Source: Opisthorchis felineus (taxonomy: Eukaryota > Platyhelminthes > Trematoda > Opisthorchiida > Opisthorchiidae). Taken from it: a stretch of 64,000 nt of DNA. How positions within the stretch are numbered: the first letter of the stretch is position 1; every line of letters begins with the position of its first letter. A program made the position numbers and the translations under genes. Where the stretch lies: positions 539,625 to 603,624 of the forward strand of contig SJOL01006409.1 in assembly GCA_004794785.1 (NCBI GenBank). The letters run 5' to 3'. Shown here in pieces: positions 1-13,800 of this stretch. A model generated the notes under the pieces. It did not search any database, was not told the origin of the DNA, and saw only the letters and a list, made by a program, of their open reading frames with translations.

Positions 1-2325
1 TGTTTGAAGTGAGGAAGAAATAAGGCTCCGGGAGACTTCCTTAAATGCTCGGTTTCCTTGCATGACCTACTTCAAAACAAGTTGTTTCATTCCGATGCAT
101 GCCATAGAAGAGTAGCCCACCCTGAATCCTGATAAATGAGTAAAACGTCAAGTTTTAAACCGGGTGTGTGTTTTAAACTCTAGCTTGGAAAAAAAATTCA
201 AAAACACGTTTCACAAACATGATGAATGTCAAATAGACCTTGTCAAAGTTTGTCACAAGAAGAAGCAGCTGTGATAATGAAATAATTGATGGAATATGAA
301 CAGGAAAGTAAGACTCAGAATGCAAATTGGTGTTCTATCAAACCAACCTGTCTGAGTTACTCCAAAAATAGTATGTGAGGTTCTATTACGAAGTACTCCG
401 TGCCCTTCAATCTTTCTGCCTTAAGCTCACGCGGTGCCTCATGAAAACGCACGAAATTTAAACCTATTTCTAGAGACTAGAACTCAATGGTTGTTGTAAA
501 AGGGATTCATTGTAGACAAATTGTCTTCCCGGTCGAGCATTATCAAAAGGAAAAATAGATCCAGTCGGGTTGAAAAAGACACTGTGACTACGTTTTGCAC
601 CAACTATAGGGTCTAATTCTTTGCGCTGTATTAAGTTTGCGGTTATTCTGGCGGTAATCCGACCGAGACAGTCTGTTTGTCTACGATGCCGTATTGTTGA
701 GGGAATTTTCTGTATTTTCATGCACGTATCGCCAAATTGCCGCTTTCTACCATCATGCTCTGATGAAAAAAAAACACTCCGCTTGTGTTACGAGCTTTGT
801 CCAGAATTTATTCATCAGATAAAATAAAGTCACATTTCAAAGAGCCGGCAAAATCCCAGTTCGAAGGTGGGTATTATCTTGAAGGTAATTTCGGTTGTAA
901 GTCACTAGGATACAGTGTAGAAATCGAAACGTGGTCGCACTGGAGATGGAATTGTTAAATTAAGGCTAATATGGATAGAAATCATCATATTTTTCCATAG
1001 CAAGACAGTGCTGAAACTGGTTGATATTTTACAGCATCCTAACTAATTTGCTATGATTGGAATCCTAACTTCAGTCCGTCACATCAGTTAGATCAAGTTA
1101 TTTTTTATCAGTTTTACCACCAAATGACTAATTCGTGAATGGTGATTGTCTAGATCAAGTTCTTATACTGCTTTGTAAGTAGTGAGGATACTAAACTGCA
1201 GTGGAAACATAGTTCGGAAGTTCGGTGACTTAGTCACCAACGGGCATCAAGTTTGTGTCCATCCAAGTCCCCCAAAATTATCAAATGTCATGAACCTCTT
1301 CGTGTCATTTTTGCACCAGATTTCTATTTCCTACAGTGGCCTAATGAAAGCTACGTTTTCAGTCATTTCGTGCATCATACTACTGATTCGCGTTTGAGAA
1401 TTTTCACGCAGCTTGCCGTAGGAAAAAACACTCAGATGAACTAGGTTTGCCTGCAAAGGTTGTATGATGTGCCCTCATCTGACGCGAAATATGGGCCTAC
1501 TTACTTTTGTATTCTTTCGTTCTTCAAAACAAACACTGCATTGAATTTGGTGTGGATTCATTTCAATGCAGAAATTTTGGCAGAATTTGTACAATGGTGT
1601 GGACAAAATTTAGATGATGACCCAAGACTCCAGTCGCATTGCACACCAACTTACCATCAGAAGTCCCTTCCATCTTCGTAGATATGGAATAAGAGCGAGG
1701 TAACGTAACACACCTCGCTAAGGGATTGAACAGGAGGGGGAATATTAACCAGGAAATCAGATAAAACATTATCAGTAATTCATCCATTCATGTCCATCGC
1801 GCTTTCGGTTAGAACAATCTATATTCCACCTACAAGCGTGTGCATCGACAACTTGCACGTACAAAACCACATCACTTCCAGTTATGCTTGAACCGATGAA
1901 ATAATGTAAACACAGGCATTGCCTAAAGTTGATGCGAGTCTTAGAACATCCGGATGTACACAGGGACCAATCAGTTGATCTTATGCTGTTTTCAATGATG
2001 ACCCGTTCGGTTCAGGCCCCAACCATTGGTCCACGTTACGAGGGCTATTGAACTAAAATAGCGCACTCCGAGGACGGTAAATCAGACTGTAGCTCACGAA
2101 CATAAGTGTGTTGTCCAGTGTTGAGCTTCGTTGTTCAAACACAGTGCATGCGAATCTCGATTCATTTGTCTTCACGGCAAAATCTAATTGCAACTAGGCC
2201 ACTAACACAGAATGAGACAAATGCCCAATGTTTTTCGCAGGTAAGTCCAAAAGATGAATGACAAAATTCTGTTAAAGTTCACAAAATACTGAACACTTTG
2301 AATTTTTGGTCATGTGTGGAGATTT
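1..2325. other. Noncoding flank, no gene seen
   Basis: The only open frames here are short, lack recognisable domains and lack good splice context. I see no RNA gene or clear mobile element. It lies beyond the 3' end of the minus-strand GATA gene. Confidence 0.5.
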
Positions 2326-2329
2326 TGGA

Positions 2330-2492
2330 ATTTCTTCCGTACTGGGGATCATCAGCAGTGTACCTGTCACGAAAATCCAGGAAGGTTCGAGTCTCGACCT
2401 CCCAGCTAGTAGTTTGAACACAACATTTAGACCACCAGCGGCCAATCAGCATTGCAATTAACTCGCACTTAGACAAGATAGAATGCACTCAC
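2330..2492 (-). repeat. tRNA-derived SINE-A, copy 1
   Basis: On the minus strand the order is a head around GTGCGAGTTAATTGC, a degenerate A-box region (GCTGGTGGTCTAAATG), a B-box-like GAGACTCGAACCTTCC, and a body containing CACTGCTGATGATCCC. The same order recurs at about 6165-6345, 6600-6775, 26450-26640 and 53545-53710. The A- and B-box pair is the internal RNA polymerase III promoter expected of a tRNA-derived SINE. The copy is diverged and the ends are approximate. Confidence 0.6.
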
Positions 2493-2499
2493 TCAGAGA

Positions 2500-5400
2500 A
2501 CTTAAGTGGTCACGTGTTAGCTAGCCTCTCAGGGTCGAATTGTGCCATTTGGACTAGATGGTCAGATCACTCGAGCCACTTTAAATATCACCACTGGCAC
2601 ACAAATGATATGTGCGGTGGTCTAGACAGCGGCTGGAGAAGGAACGCCAATACTGTCCTTCCTAATGGGCACTGGTCTTTCCCGATAAACTGGGACAAAT
2701 ACCTCATATGATTTTGAGGTATTCACCTTTGGGTAATTGTAGTCAAATTACCAGTGTAAAGGGTGTACAACCTTTGGTGGTCACCCAGGCAACCAGCTGT
2801 TTACGCTGTTACATGAGTGCATACTACACACGTACACATGTATTTCAAGGTCGCCTGATTGCACCGACAAGCGAATCACATACATTGAGGTGGTGGTGGT
2901 GGTAGTTCAGTCTGGCGAGCAGGGTTACCCAGGACTTCCGCGATGTTCAAGATAGGTGGATGATGCATAATCGAGTGGATGGGAAGCGAATACCGCACGA
3001 GTTACTGACGTGCTAACGCATGATACATGAGCGGAAAGACGCACCAGACAGTGAATGTTGGCGCATTGTGGACTGCTAGGCGAAACTAATCGACCGATAT
3101 TTCTAACTGTTTGAACTCGTCTTGAGGAGTGAGTTGAATCAAAATGGCAAGAAGGAATTGCAGCAAACAGAGGCCTCTATTTCAAGATTCACTCCAAATG
3201 ACGACAGTAGTGGAGTAAAAGTAACCGCAGCGTTTATCGTCATCCATGAAATGAACTTAAAAAACGTCAGCGACTGATCTTGAAATTCCATGATCTCTTC
3301 TGTCAGATAGACATTTTGGGTGAACCCTTGTTGTGCGCTAACATAACAGATTTACAGCATTAACAAGGAGTGCTTCTAGCCCCCATAAACGACCTTTAAG
3401 TCGTTTGTTTATGTAGCAATCAGCCCTTCGAAATTGGCCGGTCTAAGTCCTTGTCGTGTATGCATGTCTTTAACATTCTTGACAGCTTTCAGAACTCAAC
3501 CGTCCTGTTAAGGTTTGTCACCTCAACCATGAGTCACGGTGATGCGAGTGACTCAGGCAATCACACTTTCAACATGCGTTCACCAGCTGACGAACACAGT
3601 CGTTGTTACAGCCGGTTTCGTATCGCTTCGCTGAAGTTTCTACGGACAAGTCGCACCATTAGTCAGTAGAGATGCAGCACAGATAGCAGGTTAGTTGGAT
3701 TGTAAGCTCCCTTCATTCATGGGAAGTGGTGATTTTGGTAGATACGGTCACAAGGTATGAATATAGTTGTGAAGGATAAAAAGTTGCTTTGATATTGACG
3801 TACCCCGATTGTTAAAGTTAGCTGGAACTCTGTGAGATGATGCGACAAGAGAGCACAGCACCGTACAGCCATATGGTGTAAGGTGACCATTAGAAAGTCT
3901 GCATGTGAATAAGGTTCAATTTTTTTCAACAAACCTTTCCAAATTTTCCTTCAGTGGTACTATCTTGGTTAAGAGAAGCTGAACAGTCGATCAACTCAAG
4001 TGCTGTGGCTCTGTACTACACAGTCATGTGCGTTATATTGGAGGCAGAACACTTTCAGACACGGACAGTGGAGTTCTCTCAGTTGCCTTGGTGATAAGCG
4101 ATTCGGCATATTCTGCGGGAGGCGCCAAACTTCCTCTAATAATATTTGTTTTAATTTCAAGTCCTGGAAGGAATTAAGCCGAGTGATTGTTCCATACTGA
4201 AGTTTTCACCCGTCCAGTTGATGCAACTCACTCGAAAAGTGTTTTCAAACAGTCTAACTTGCTTCTTCACCACTCGCCGGTTGGTTCATCTTCCTGAGCG
4301 CCTAACTGATTCGTCCACCATTCGTCCACTTACTATTCACTCACTAATGCACCACTCATCTAGTCGAGCATCGAGGAATCTCACTTAAATGACGTAACTG
4401 CCATCATTCTCAGGTACGTGAATTGCTCACCAGTACAACCATCTGCACCTACACATGTGCCCATCCAGTAGCGTGAACTACTGTTTCCTGGAGTGGTCAC
4501 GAAAAACGGGAACAACCGGTGCACCCTACCCAGCACCTCACGACGGCGAAATTCAAAATAAAAACTGCGAGAAATTCTAGCTACTTACGGAAAAACAAGT
4601 AATTTGTTCGGGGAAATCATCCTCTAAAGCCGTTTGGAATTGCCGAGCGCAACCACCTGGTTGTATCAAATGCCAATTCAACGTTGAGGAGTAACTAAGT
4701 TCCCATCCATTGTTTCAAGCCCGTGTGTTCGCTTACTTAGCCGAAGCTTGCAGGGATATAACTGACTGTGGGTTCCAAAAAAATTCGAAGGTCATGCTGT
4801 GCTACGCAGCTGCTCAGCAGTTGATGGGTCAGACTTTCGTGAGGAAATCACAAATTGAAACACCAAAACAGCTACAACCAGGTTTACAATGCTCACAACG
4901 CTACAAGAGCGTTGAGTAACAGAGGGCTGGGCATTGATAAAAAACAAAGACAATGTAGTTTTGGGCGTTGGAAAACCCCTCTGACGTTAGCGTGCAATGG
5001 TGTGTTTGTGTGGTCTCCGAAGCGCTTTCGATAAACTGACTTGGGTTTCGACTGCTAACTAGCTTTATTCATGCCGATGCTGGTGAATTTCGTCTTCAAC
5101 AATGTGCTGTTACGATATGCGTGAAATTCCGCACTGGACAAACTCCTACTTAGCTTTGATCGTCTTTTAGGTTTAGGTGCTGTGGTACCATCCTCCCGGC
5201 TAGTTAGCAGTCAGCTTCGGAGAGAATAACTGCACGATAGACGTCTGCCGGTGCACCACTGATCCTTTGTGATTGTTTACATCACAAATATCCGCCAGTG
5301 TAGAAATGAGCTGTTACAACCGTCATGGTTTCCCCATCGGCTAAACACTTGGTGACCCACCCCAACACACAAAATCCATTGGCCGACACCTTAGACAGAT

Positions 5401-5755
5401 TTAGCTTGACTTAGCTTAATGGTTCTCCCTCCACCTTAAATCTCGCCAAACCTCGTGACCTAGTCACTTTGCCTGAAGCTTTTGTGTCAAAAGAGAGACT
5501 TTGCCCAGCAATAAATCTACCGATTGTTCCTAAACTTTCCCGAAAACGATGACTACTCATTCGGTACTGAGCGCTTTCCAACTGATTGAATAACTGGACT
5601 TACTTTATAGAAGAACTCGGACTGCGCTATTCTGTACTGCAGATGAGATCGGAGCACATAAAAAGGCGATTTTTTAGCTTCACCGGATCCTTGGGACATC
5701 GAGCGGCTACACCGTGAAAGTTCGTTCTTGGGTGACTTAGAACCTATGATCCATC
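2500..5755. other. Noncoding flank with a short GGT run
   Basis: No coding exon or RNA gene is supported. A short (GGT)n microsatellite sits at about 2888-2903. The segment 2900-3080 has a composition that could come from an old repeat, but I cannot place it in a family. Confidence 0.4.
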
Positions 5756-5764
5756 CATTTAACG

Positions 5765-5985
5765 CAGACGGCGGACAGTTTTTGCCTCTACTCCAGCCAA
5801 CGTATAAAATAAATCCTGATAAGCTCGTTTATCCCTAGTGAACTTTTGGTTTCTTGTACATTGATTGCGCTGGTTGCCATCCCAATGACCCGGAGGAATA
5901 CTTATGCATGTTGTACAAATTCCAGCGTCACCTTGACAGCGATACACCAGTAGTACATACTGGTGCTTAACTGCCAGTTGGCTAC
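5765..5985 (-). repeat. Diverged repeat shared with 62.6 kb
   Basis: Around 5936-5971 the sequence reads GACAGC, then CACCAGTAGTACATACTGG, then GCTTAA. Nearly the same order occurs at 62641-62677 (GACAGC, CACCAGTAATACATACTGG, GCTTAA). The flanking bases also align loosely. Two related copies 57 kb apart suggest an interspersed repeat, perhaps a SINE body. I do not recognise the family. Confidence 0.35.
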
Positions 5986-6164
5986 GAAGCTCTGGACTGA
6001 TGAGGGAAGATTTTGGTTACGAGCTTTCCCGCCGGAATACCCAGTGTGAAGAAATGTGCCAACTAAAAATTAACCCGCAATTCGGTAGTGTGCATTCAGG
6101 TTTGTACAAAATTGGACAAAATTTTAAGTCAAAACGTTACTGGACTTTTTCGTCCTGTAATTGA

Positions 6165-6345
6165 AGCCGATCGATGCCGAAAGGCCGAGAAGTGCTGTAC
6201 ATTTGTTTTATTCTCATTGGGAATCATCAACAGTGTGAATCTCACGAATCTCCAGGGCGATGCATGGCTGGTAGCTGAAGACTATACCGTTTGGTCACCA
6301 GCGCCTAATCATCGGTGTGTTGACTCGCACCTGGACAGGATATAG
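6165..6345 (-). repeat. tRNA-derived SINE-A, copy 2
   Basis: Read on the minus strand from 6345, the copy starts near CCAGGTGCGAGTCAACAC, has an A-box region GTGACCAAACGGTATAG, then a body CTGGAGATTCGTGAG and CACACTGTTGATGATTCCC, then GAATAAAAC and CTTCTCGGCC. It is the inverted partner of copy 3 about 250 bp away. Its GAATAAAAC puts an AATAAA hexamer (6207-6212) on the GATA gene strand about 1 kb past the stop codon, so it could act as that gene's poly(A) signal; this is inference. Confidence 0.65.
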
Positions 6346-6594
6346 CGCCATCCACCGTTTGATGAAGGAGTGCATATAACGTTCCCCGAGTGACGACTTC
6401 TCAGTTGAAAGGCTCACTCATCGTGTGAGCTATCCTCTAAAAGACTAGCTACAGCTCAAAAACAAACTATAAGTAGATCAGAAAGAAGAGTAACTCACGA
6501 TAAGTGAACTTTCCATCTGTGAAGTCGGCAACCCAGGAGCAAGTTATCACGTGACTACTTGGCGTGAACTCCGTGAATGAAGGATGAGTAGTAC

Positions 6595-6780
6595 TCTAAC
6601 CTGTCCAAGTGCGAGTTTATCACAACGCTGGTCAGCCTCTTTTGGCCGAAACGTTAAGTGTTCGACTACTAGCCGGAAGATTACGGGTTCGAAACTCTCT
6701 GGGTATCGTGATATTCCCAATAAGGATGGAACAGCTGCATGGTGCTTCTCGGCTTATCAGCATAGGCTGGCTTAACTTAT
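6595..6780 (+). repeat. tRNA-derived SINE-A, copy 3
   Basis: The plus strand carries CCAAGTGCGAGTTTATCAC, an A-box-like TTGGCCGAAACGTTAAG, an intact B-box-like GGGTTCGAAAC, then CTCTCTGGGTATCGTGA, CCCAATAAGGATGGAACAG and CTTCTCGGCTTATCAGCAT. The tRNA-like part resembles a leucine or serine tRNA with a variable arm. It is one of the better-preserved copies in the window. Confidence 0.7.
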
Positions 6781-7240
6781 ACGACAAAATCTCGGTTGAA
6801 ATTGCCAAACTTCTCGTCAAAATTTTTTTAACTGACCTGAAGAGTGGATTCGGCTCAATGGAAAATATTCTAGCTTCGAATAATGTATTTTAGAGAAAAT
6901 AAACGAAAATTTCCCTCGCATTTCGACTTAAGTCGGCACTTAAGCTGGAGGAATTGACTGTGCTCACACTAAATAGTATGTTGAGTTAACGTAATGATCT
7001 CAACCCTGTAATTTAACCTCACACGTGATTACATATAAAATACTCTCAATAATTAGTAAATGCTCTGTACTTTTTGGGTTAAAGATGGAAAACTGTTCAA
7101 AGAAGTAGTGAACGTAGTTCACACAGAGTTGCTACCAAAAATCGGCCAGGATTGTCCAGCAACTTCGATTTCCGGAAGCCAATACTTGTGTATATATGTG
7201 CGCTGAGTGCCAAAAATCTCTATCACAGCACTTTGGGTTT

Positions 7241-7851
7241 CTACAGTCCCTGTACAAACATGGTAGGGTTTTGTGGCATTCGTAACCTAGCTGGAAATGG
7301 GTGGTCCTTGGGCCAAACAGGGGACACATACTCTGTTGTTGACTGAAAATCAAGGTGAGGTAACTTGGAATTATCTGGCACACCGTTGTTCCGGTTGTGT
7401 TCCGAATCAGCACAAAAATGAGCTTTAGACGGAACTGGGTCCAAATGCACTGGGAAGTCCGATGAGGGTGGGTGTTTTGGTGGGGTTGACAACGATGCTG
7501 ATTGATGACAATATCGCACAAACGATTCACCTCCGTTTTCGGAACATCCTGGTATGTGTACCGGAGGAGTCTGACGATTAAACCGTCCGCTATTCACTCG
7601 ACCTGTTTCATTTGAGATGCTTGGTAAATTTGTTGATAGTTCAAGAGATCCAGCATCTGGATGCTGACCCCCGTGGCGAAGTACATAACGAGAATCCACC
7701 AACTGTGGATAGTTTGTCACTCGCTGAGATAGCAACGCATTTGAATAAGATCGACCAATATGATCCAGTGATGACCGTCCTTCGAGACTGCTTGGTTGGG
7801 TAAATTCACCGAATGTATTGTAATGCCCAAGAGCTGAGTAATGAGAAGGAT
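7241..7851 (-). CDS. GATA factor coding exon 6 (C-terminus)
   Basis: The acceptor is TTCTTTTACCGCAG and the exon starts in phase 1, completing a His codon. It encodes about 203 residues rich in Ser, Pro, His and Asn, with no recognised domain, and ends in MFVQGL then TAG at 7243-7241. The frame is open across the exon and the phase agrees with exon 5. No clear poly(A) signal is seen immediately downstream; the nearest AATAAA on this strand is at 6212-6207, inside a SINE. Confidence 0.85.
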
Positions 7852-10800
7852 CTGCGGTAAAAGAAAAATAGAACGTCATCCAGTAAACCTATTAGATTGT
7901 GACCAACTGTGGGTAGGTGAGTGGTAAGATGCACTGTGAATCAACCATTCTGGTTGGTGAACTTCAACAATCAAGAAGCTTATAAACACCGTTGTTATCA
8001 AACAGGGCCGATTCAGTACAATACTTCTACCAAAAACAGACCTCCACAACGAGAGTTCACGGCCTAGAGTCATTGAAAAATTTTCCCTATCAACCACGAC
8101 CTAATGCCTGGTCCCCCAAAGTGGGGAAATCCCTTTTATCCCTTTTCCCTTTCATTTGTATTCGTCTATTTCGAGAGAGGGTAGTACAGTAGTAGCCGAA
8201 TTTTGGCTGTGGGGAGCAGGTTAGAGAACACTTTTCAAGGTGGGTAAATGACTGATCCTACTTGAAAACATACGTTTCTGATGCAGCTTTCATAGAGAAA
8301 TTTAGAAAAACAGTCAAACTATTTCTTACAAATCTACGATGCGTGACCTGATGAGGGGCTCAAGTGAGCTGACGTTCAGTAATCGCTTATCCTACAGATG
8401 TAGCTAGTAATTGTCCGATGTTTCATGACCTCAGGAGAAAAGAAAGAGAAACCATATCTGATCTCGCTGTCCACAGTATCACCGAACAGTTGGGCAACCG
8501 ATAAAGATGTTCACTTGCATTTTTAGGTCTCGCCCTGAGAATGACAGGGAAAAGAGCTGTAACTGCTTCATAGCTACGTCGATGACATCGTCAATACCCG
8601 TTGGGAATATAAACTTTGTTCCATTGTGAACGATCTTCTGAGATGTACATTAATGTAGTTGAGTGGAATAGACAAGAGACTCAAAACTACACAGAGAACA
8701 AAAGCTGATTCCACTCTCCGCGAATTTTCCCTATGGAAACACTCACGCAATTTTTCCATTCCGTTCCCATCCGAAGAAAAATAGTGAGGCAGTTGGACTT
8801 GGTTCATTTCCGTTGACTTGGTCGGAAAGTTATGAGCCATGTGGAAGAAAGAGCCACCGAAATGGGACTGCCCCAGTAGGCGCTGTTCAAACACAGATTG
8901 GGATATCATGTTGCGACCAAAGTGGTTGGGATATAAGGGACCCTGTGCATACGGAAACGTCGAGTTCAGATTTGTTGATGAATGATTGATGTTCGACATG
9001 GTATTGGATGAAGGAAGTCCAGCAGCTGCCGCTGCAGCTACTGCTGCAACCGCTAAATTGTAGTCACGACGCTTTTTTGACTTGCGTTTCCTCGTCTGAA
9101 TGGCGTCTTTTCTCATTGAAGAAGGACGAGTACGCTGAAGTGAACGGAAAATGCGTTTAGGAATCAATACTTTTGGACCAAAGTGGAAGAAGGCGTACAA
9201 TTGTTGGAGGAATTGTTATTCTATAATCATGAGCCAATAATTGACATCTTGTTGGTCGTGCAATATTCCGAGTTAATCCTAAGGAGATTGGGTAAAATGA
9301 GCAGTCGGGTAAACGATGGATGGCAAGTCAACCTCCTTGGTCAGAATCTATTCAATATGAGACACAATATACAAGAATAATGAGCTGAGGGATTTTTAAG
9401 TGCCCTTATCGGGAACAATTTTTTGCCGTGACCAGGATAAAAATGAAGATCCTGTAGCCACAACCTTTTGAGGATGGGGATGTGCGGACCTTCCTGGAGG
9501 ATTTCGAGGATGTTGTGGAGGCGGCTAGACTGGCAACCGACCGGGGTAAGTTGGCGGCACTGAAGACCCTTCTCAGAGGCTGGGCAAAAGCAGTCCTGCA
9601 TGCGGCCAGGAGGGGCCCTCGGAGGATGGACTGGGCAGCCGCGAGAGAAACTCCGCGGCGAAGGGCTTTGCTCCTTTCATTTGGCCAAGGCCATGTATTC
9701 GCTGGCGTAGCTTTCTCAATTTTGAGTGACCATAAACTGCAATATTCAGATTGGCAAAGAATTTGGAAGGGCTCATGCTTACACATATCGTAATCCTACT
9801 CCGAAGAAAGGCCACAACAATCTGACAGGTGGTTAGCCTATCCTTGGAGTTACCTTTCTTAGGCGGACTTTCTCATGGAAGATTTCTGTAGTCACACTTA
9901 TAGGTGGTTAAGGATGTCTCGAAAAACCGCCTGTCTGCGCACTGGAAATATTGAGAACCGGAAATAGGAGTTCCAGTAAAAAAAACTGCCAGGATCCTAA
10001 TCGTCTAAAGCTCTTGTCCAACAAAACATCCTGAATCCCAATCTCACCACCCACTACGGAGAATGTGTCCGTAAATTCCATGATTTTTCGGATCATCCAA
10101 AAGGAGGCTGCGAACAATGTTGACCAAAGTTATGTGGTTACCGGATACGTTCGTCTGTCTACCTCGAAAGCTCATCACTATGTTGCCTACAGCTTTTTCT
10201 TGATAAGAACTCCAAGCCTGCAGCCAGTCATCAACTTAGCCAGGTTTCTACATGTCAAAATGCGATAGCTCAATTAATGTAATGGATTCACATGCAGGAA
10301 GTAAGCTAACTGCACGCAATAAACTTGGAAGAGATGATAACTCTCATTTTCTTAGAGATCACTTCTAGTTGTATGGCAGTTGACGTACTTCGAAGCTCAG
10401 TGACGCTAGCGATATCTCTGCTAACATTCACCATCATGTCGAAAGACAGATGCACTCGCGATACAGCCTGATGTGAAGGTTAACCCCTTTTTTAGCTTAT
10501 CCATACGCCACAAAAAACTCACAACATGGGTGATGTCTCGCTGTCGGCCGCTGAGTATGGATAGCTAACTAGCCGGAATTGCCGGTACTCTGGAATTCAT
10601 CGCTCGAGATGACTGAGACCCGTCGTTGTTTCGTTTCTCGGCAATCGAGCATGTTACGTAATGTGTATGACCACAGTAGCAACAAGCATATCAGCAACAA
10701 TGCTTTCCGACTGAACTCCCACTGTTGTAACAACAGAAACGGCGTTCTGGGTTCCAGTGTTCGTTGTGCATCCACTCGAGAAGGAGCATAGAAACAGGAT

Positions 10801-13800
10801 GTGATATGACCCTCCGCAGAGTTGAATGTTATTTCTAGATCACCCCAGTGACAGCATCCCGTTGTGGTGCGCCGGCCACTAGAATGCCAGACAATGCCTC
10901 AAAGGCATTTCTTGGGCTCTGATGGTCCATCCATATTCATGTAGAATGGGTGATATTAGTGCAGAAACGGAATTCATAAAGGCAGATTAACTAGGCAAAC
11001 CGGTCGGAGAGCTGCAAGTTGCAAATCTTCAGAGAATCACCAGTGGTTAAGTAAGAATGAACTGTCGGTACTCTTGATAGTGTGCTTGTGATCGCATTAT
11101 TCGTGTACAACGCTTTCCATTCCCACCAAACGGAAAAAACGCAAATTCCAAAATTCCCTTTGGATACTAGCCTGCATGGCTATCACATTGAAGTTACCAG
11201 GCTCGCAGATTTCAGCCACTGGTGACATTTTTCCAAACAACGGTTGCAGCAAGGAAGGCAATGATCGGATGCGGTGGGTTCTCCAACTGATCAAGCAACC
11301 TTAGCAAATAGATAATCATCCTAATTTCAGCCCGAAGTTGGCCGAAACCGAAGTTTTATTGACAGAAACGCCAAGTGAAAACCCTGGATTTTGGTTTGAT
11401 TCCTGCGCGTTTTTCCTGAATAGTTGGATGAATCTGGCTAGCCAGACATGTCACTTTTGGCGACAATTTCGAATTGTCAGTAGACTGACAGTTAAAACTG
11501 TCAAAAGATTATGAACACTCCGCTGGACCGGACAAACGACACCACACATTTTCACGAGTCCAAAAAGCTCCACTTAAAGGGACATCGCGTGGCTAAGAGA
11601 TGCAGACTGTAGACTTGTGGATGAATGAGTTCGGGTTGCTCAATCGCTGATAGAATGTCCTATTTTGGCAAAAAATCTGTGAAGACGACTAACGGAGTGG
11701 AGAATATTCAAGCATCGTGTCCTGTTTCCATATCAGGACTCGTCCCTGTTGAGGTTCGCTGTCTGAACTAAAGTGCCATAACCGCCTACATTCACTTGGG
11801 CTCTGAGTCTGCGATTTTCTTTGAGTTGAATTGATTTCTGTGAGCGGAATTACATTTGAATGCCACTCAAGTATTATTATTTTTTCACATCGGTGCCCTG
11901 ATTTTTGAAAGCCTGCGTATCAGTCGATAAGCAATCATTCGTTGAGGTAGCGGTCAAGGAGAGGAGGGATTAGAATGCTCCACTTGGTAGGTTACTATGT
12001 GCTTCGGGGGTGTCAGAAACAAAAACCTAAGAAATATCTCGAGTGGTTCCTTATCCGAAGTTTCTGCTACTCATTAAACTGCCTACGAGCTCCATATACT
12101 GGCTAGGGAAATCTAAGCTCCGTAGGATTCAAAATTGTTAGCGATGCGTGCGAATAAACATGGGAACCTAAATAAGTACACAGGAAATAGGCTCTCCTGT
12201 GTACGGTCCAGAAACAGTGCTATATCAGGTATACTTCGACAGAAGAAACTGATCGAGTTGGGGTGCGAAGTGCACGTACGAATTTCGAAGCTATTAAGGG
12301 ATGTCTCGTAATGTCAGAATTCTTTCCTCTGTGAAGGATTTTATCATCGTCGTCGCATGCAGCAACATCATTGTCGGCAGTGATGCTTCACTGCCGTACA
12401 GTCAGAAAGTTTATTTAATTACACTTAAAGCCTTATAGTGAAAACAATAGGAAAGTGTGGGTAAATGAGGGACGTGGTGCTCGGGCATCACGCATTCTGA
12501 GGTGCCTATACCTCGAAGCTCTCAATCAGAAAATCTAGAAAGAAACTGACAGCATGAGCACCACTGATGTCGATTAGCCGTCATTTTTGCAACCTCTCCA
12601 GCGAAGTCCAAGGGGGTCACGCGGACCCATCTTGGAAGTTGGACTACACAACTAATACCTAAACTCTTCGTAATCTGTTTCATACCCTTCCAACAAGTCG
12701 TGCGTTGACAACTTCGCAGTTTGCGCTATTCTGAAGAAGGCACGGAATTGTTATGTGATCACAATAAGTTGGCGTAAAGAACAACATTAACTGGTCTAGC
12801 TGTAAACCTTATTCACTGCTGTGTGCAATACAGACGAAACTATGCTAATTTTTCTAATGGCGCTGAACGCAAGTCCTGTGCTGAAGGACTCCGAAAGTTC
12901 TTCAAAGAAATTTGCCTGACACGAAATCTACCGGTTTATCCGAAGGAATGAGACAGTTTAACCGAACATGATGCATGTGTGTCACATAGTCTGGATATGA
13001 AACGTCCGAAGCTTCTTAAAAAGTAAACGTCGCCAGTCGAATTGATCTCATATCTTTGTGTTTTTTCATGTCAGTTGGCTTTAGGTTGCTTGCATCATGA
13101 CCATAAGCTACTTTGAAGTATGTCCACAAAATACCTGAAGAATGGACGTCCAGCATTTTGGAATGCTGACTTTCCAAGCTGTTTTAATGTTCATTGTGTC
13201 CCATTTTGCCTCTGAATTGGATGAATAAAGACAGGACGATAGAATTGCGTAAATGAGCGAACCCCAGCTCAGCACCCCTGCGCACTCTGTCGCCCTTCCG
13301 GTAAATCGACCAATGGTCGAATGAGCAAGACCGTGTTCAGATAGCGCAGAGCGTGAACGCTAGGCGGCTGGCCAATCACGGAGCTGTGAGCTTGCCTGGC
13401 ACGTGCTATAATCTCACTTTGAGGTGGAGCAGACGAACCGTCGTGAGAATCCGCAGGCCTCGATTTGATCGTGTGACTAATGTCACTTCCCGACTCAATG
13501 CGATTTGAGTGCGGTTATGGTTTAGAAAACCGTGCAGTAAGAATATGGTTGTGTTTCTGAACTAATGAGATATAAATGGAAAGTAATCCACCACTTGTCA
13601 CAGTTTCCCTAGTGAGTTCACACTTCCCGTATGTCGGCTACAATAGCTTTGACAACAGTATGTGGCTTAGACGACCGACGAAGTAGGCCCAGGACTACAA
13701 CCAGCACAGCAAATCACCATGCTTATCTTGGAAAGTGGGATATTTGCTGATGTCTGTCGGAGTGCTATTAAGCAAGGCTTGTTCATGACAAGCCTATTTC

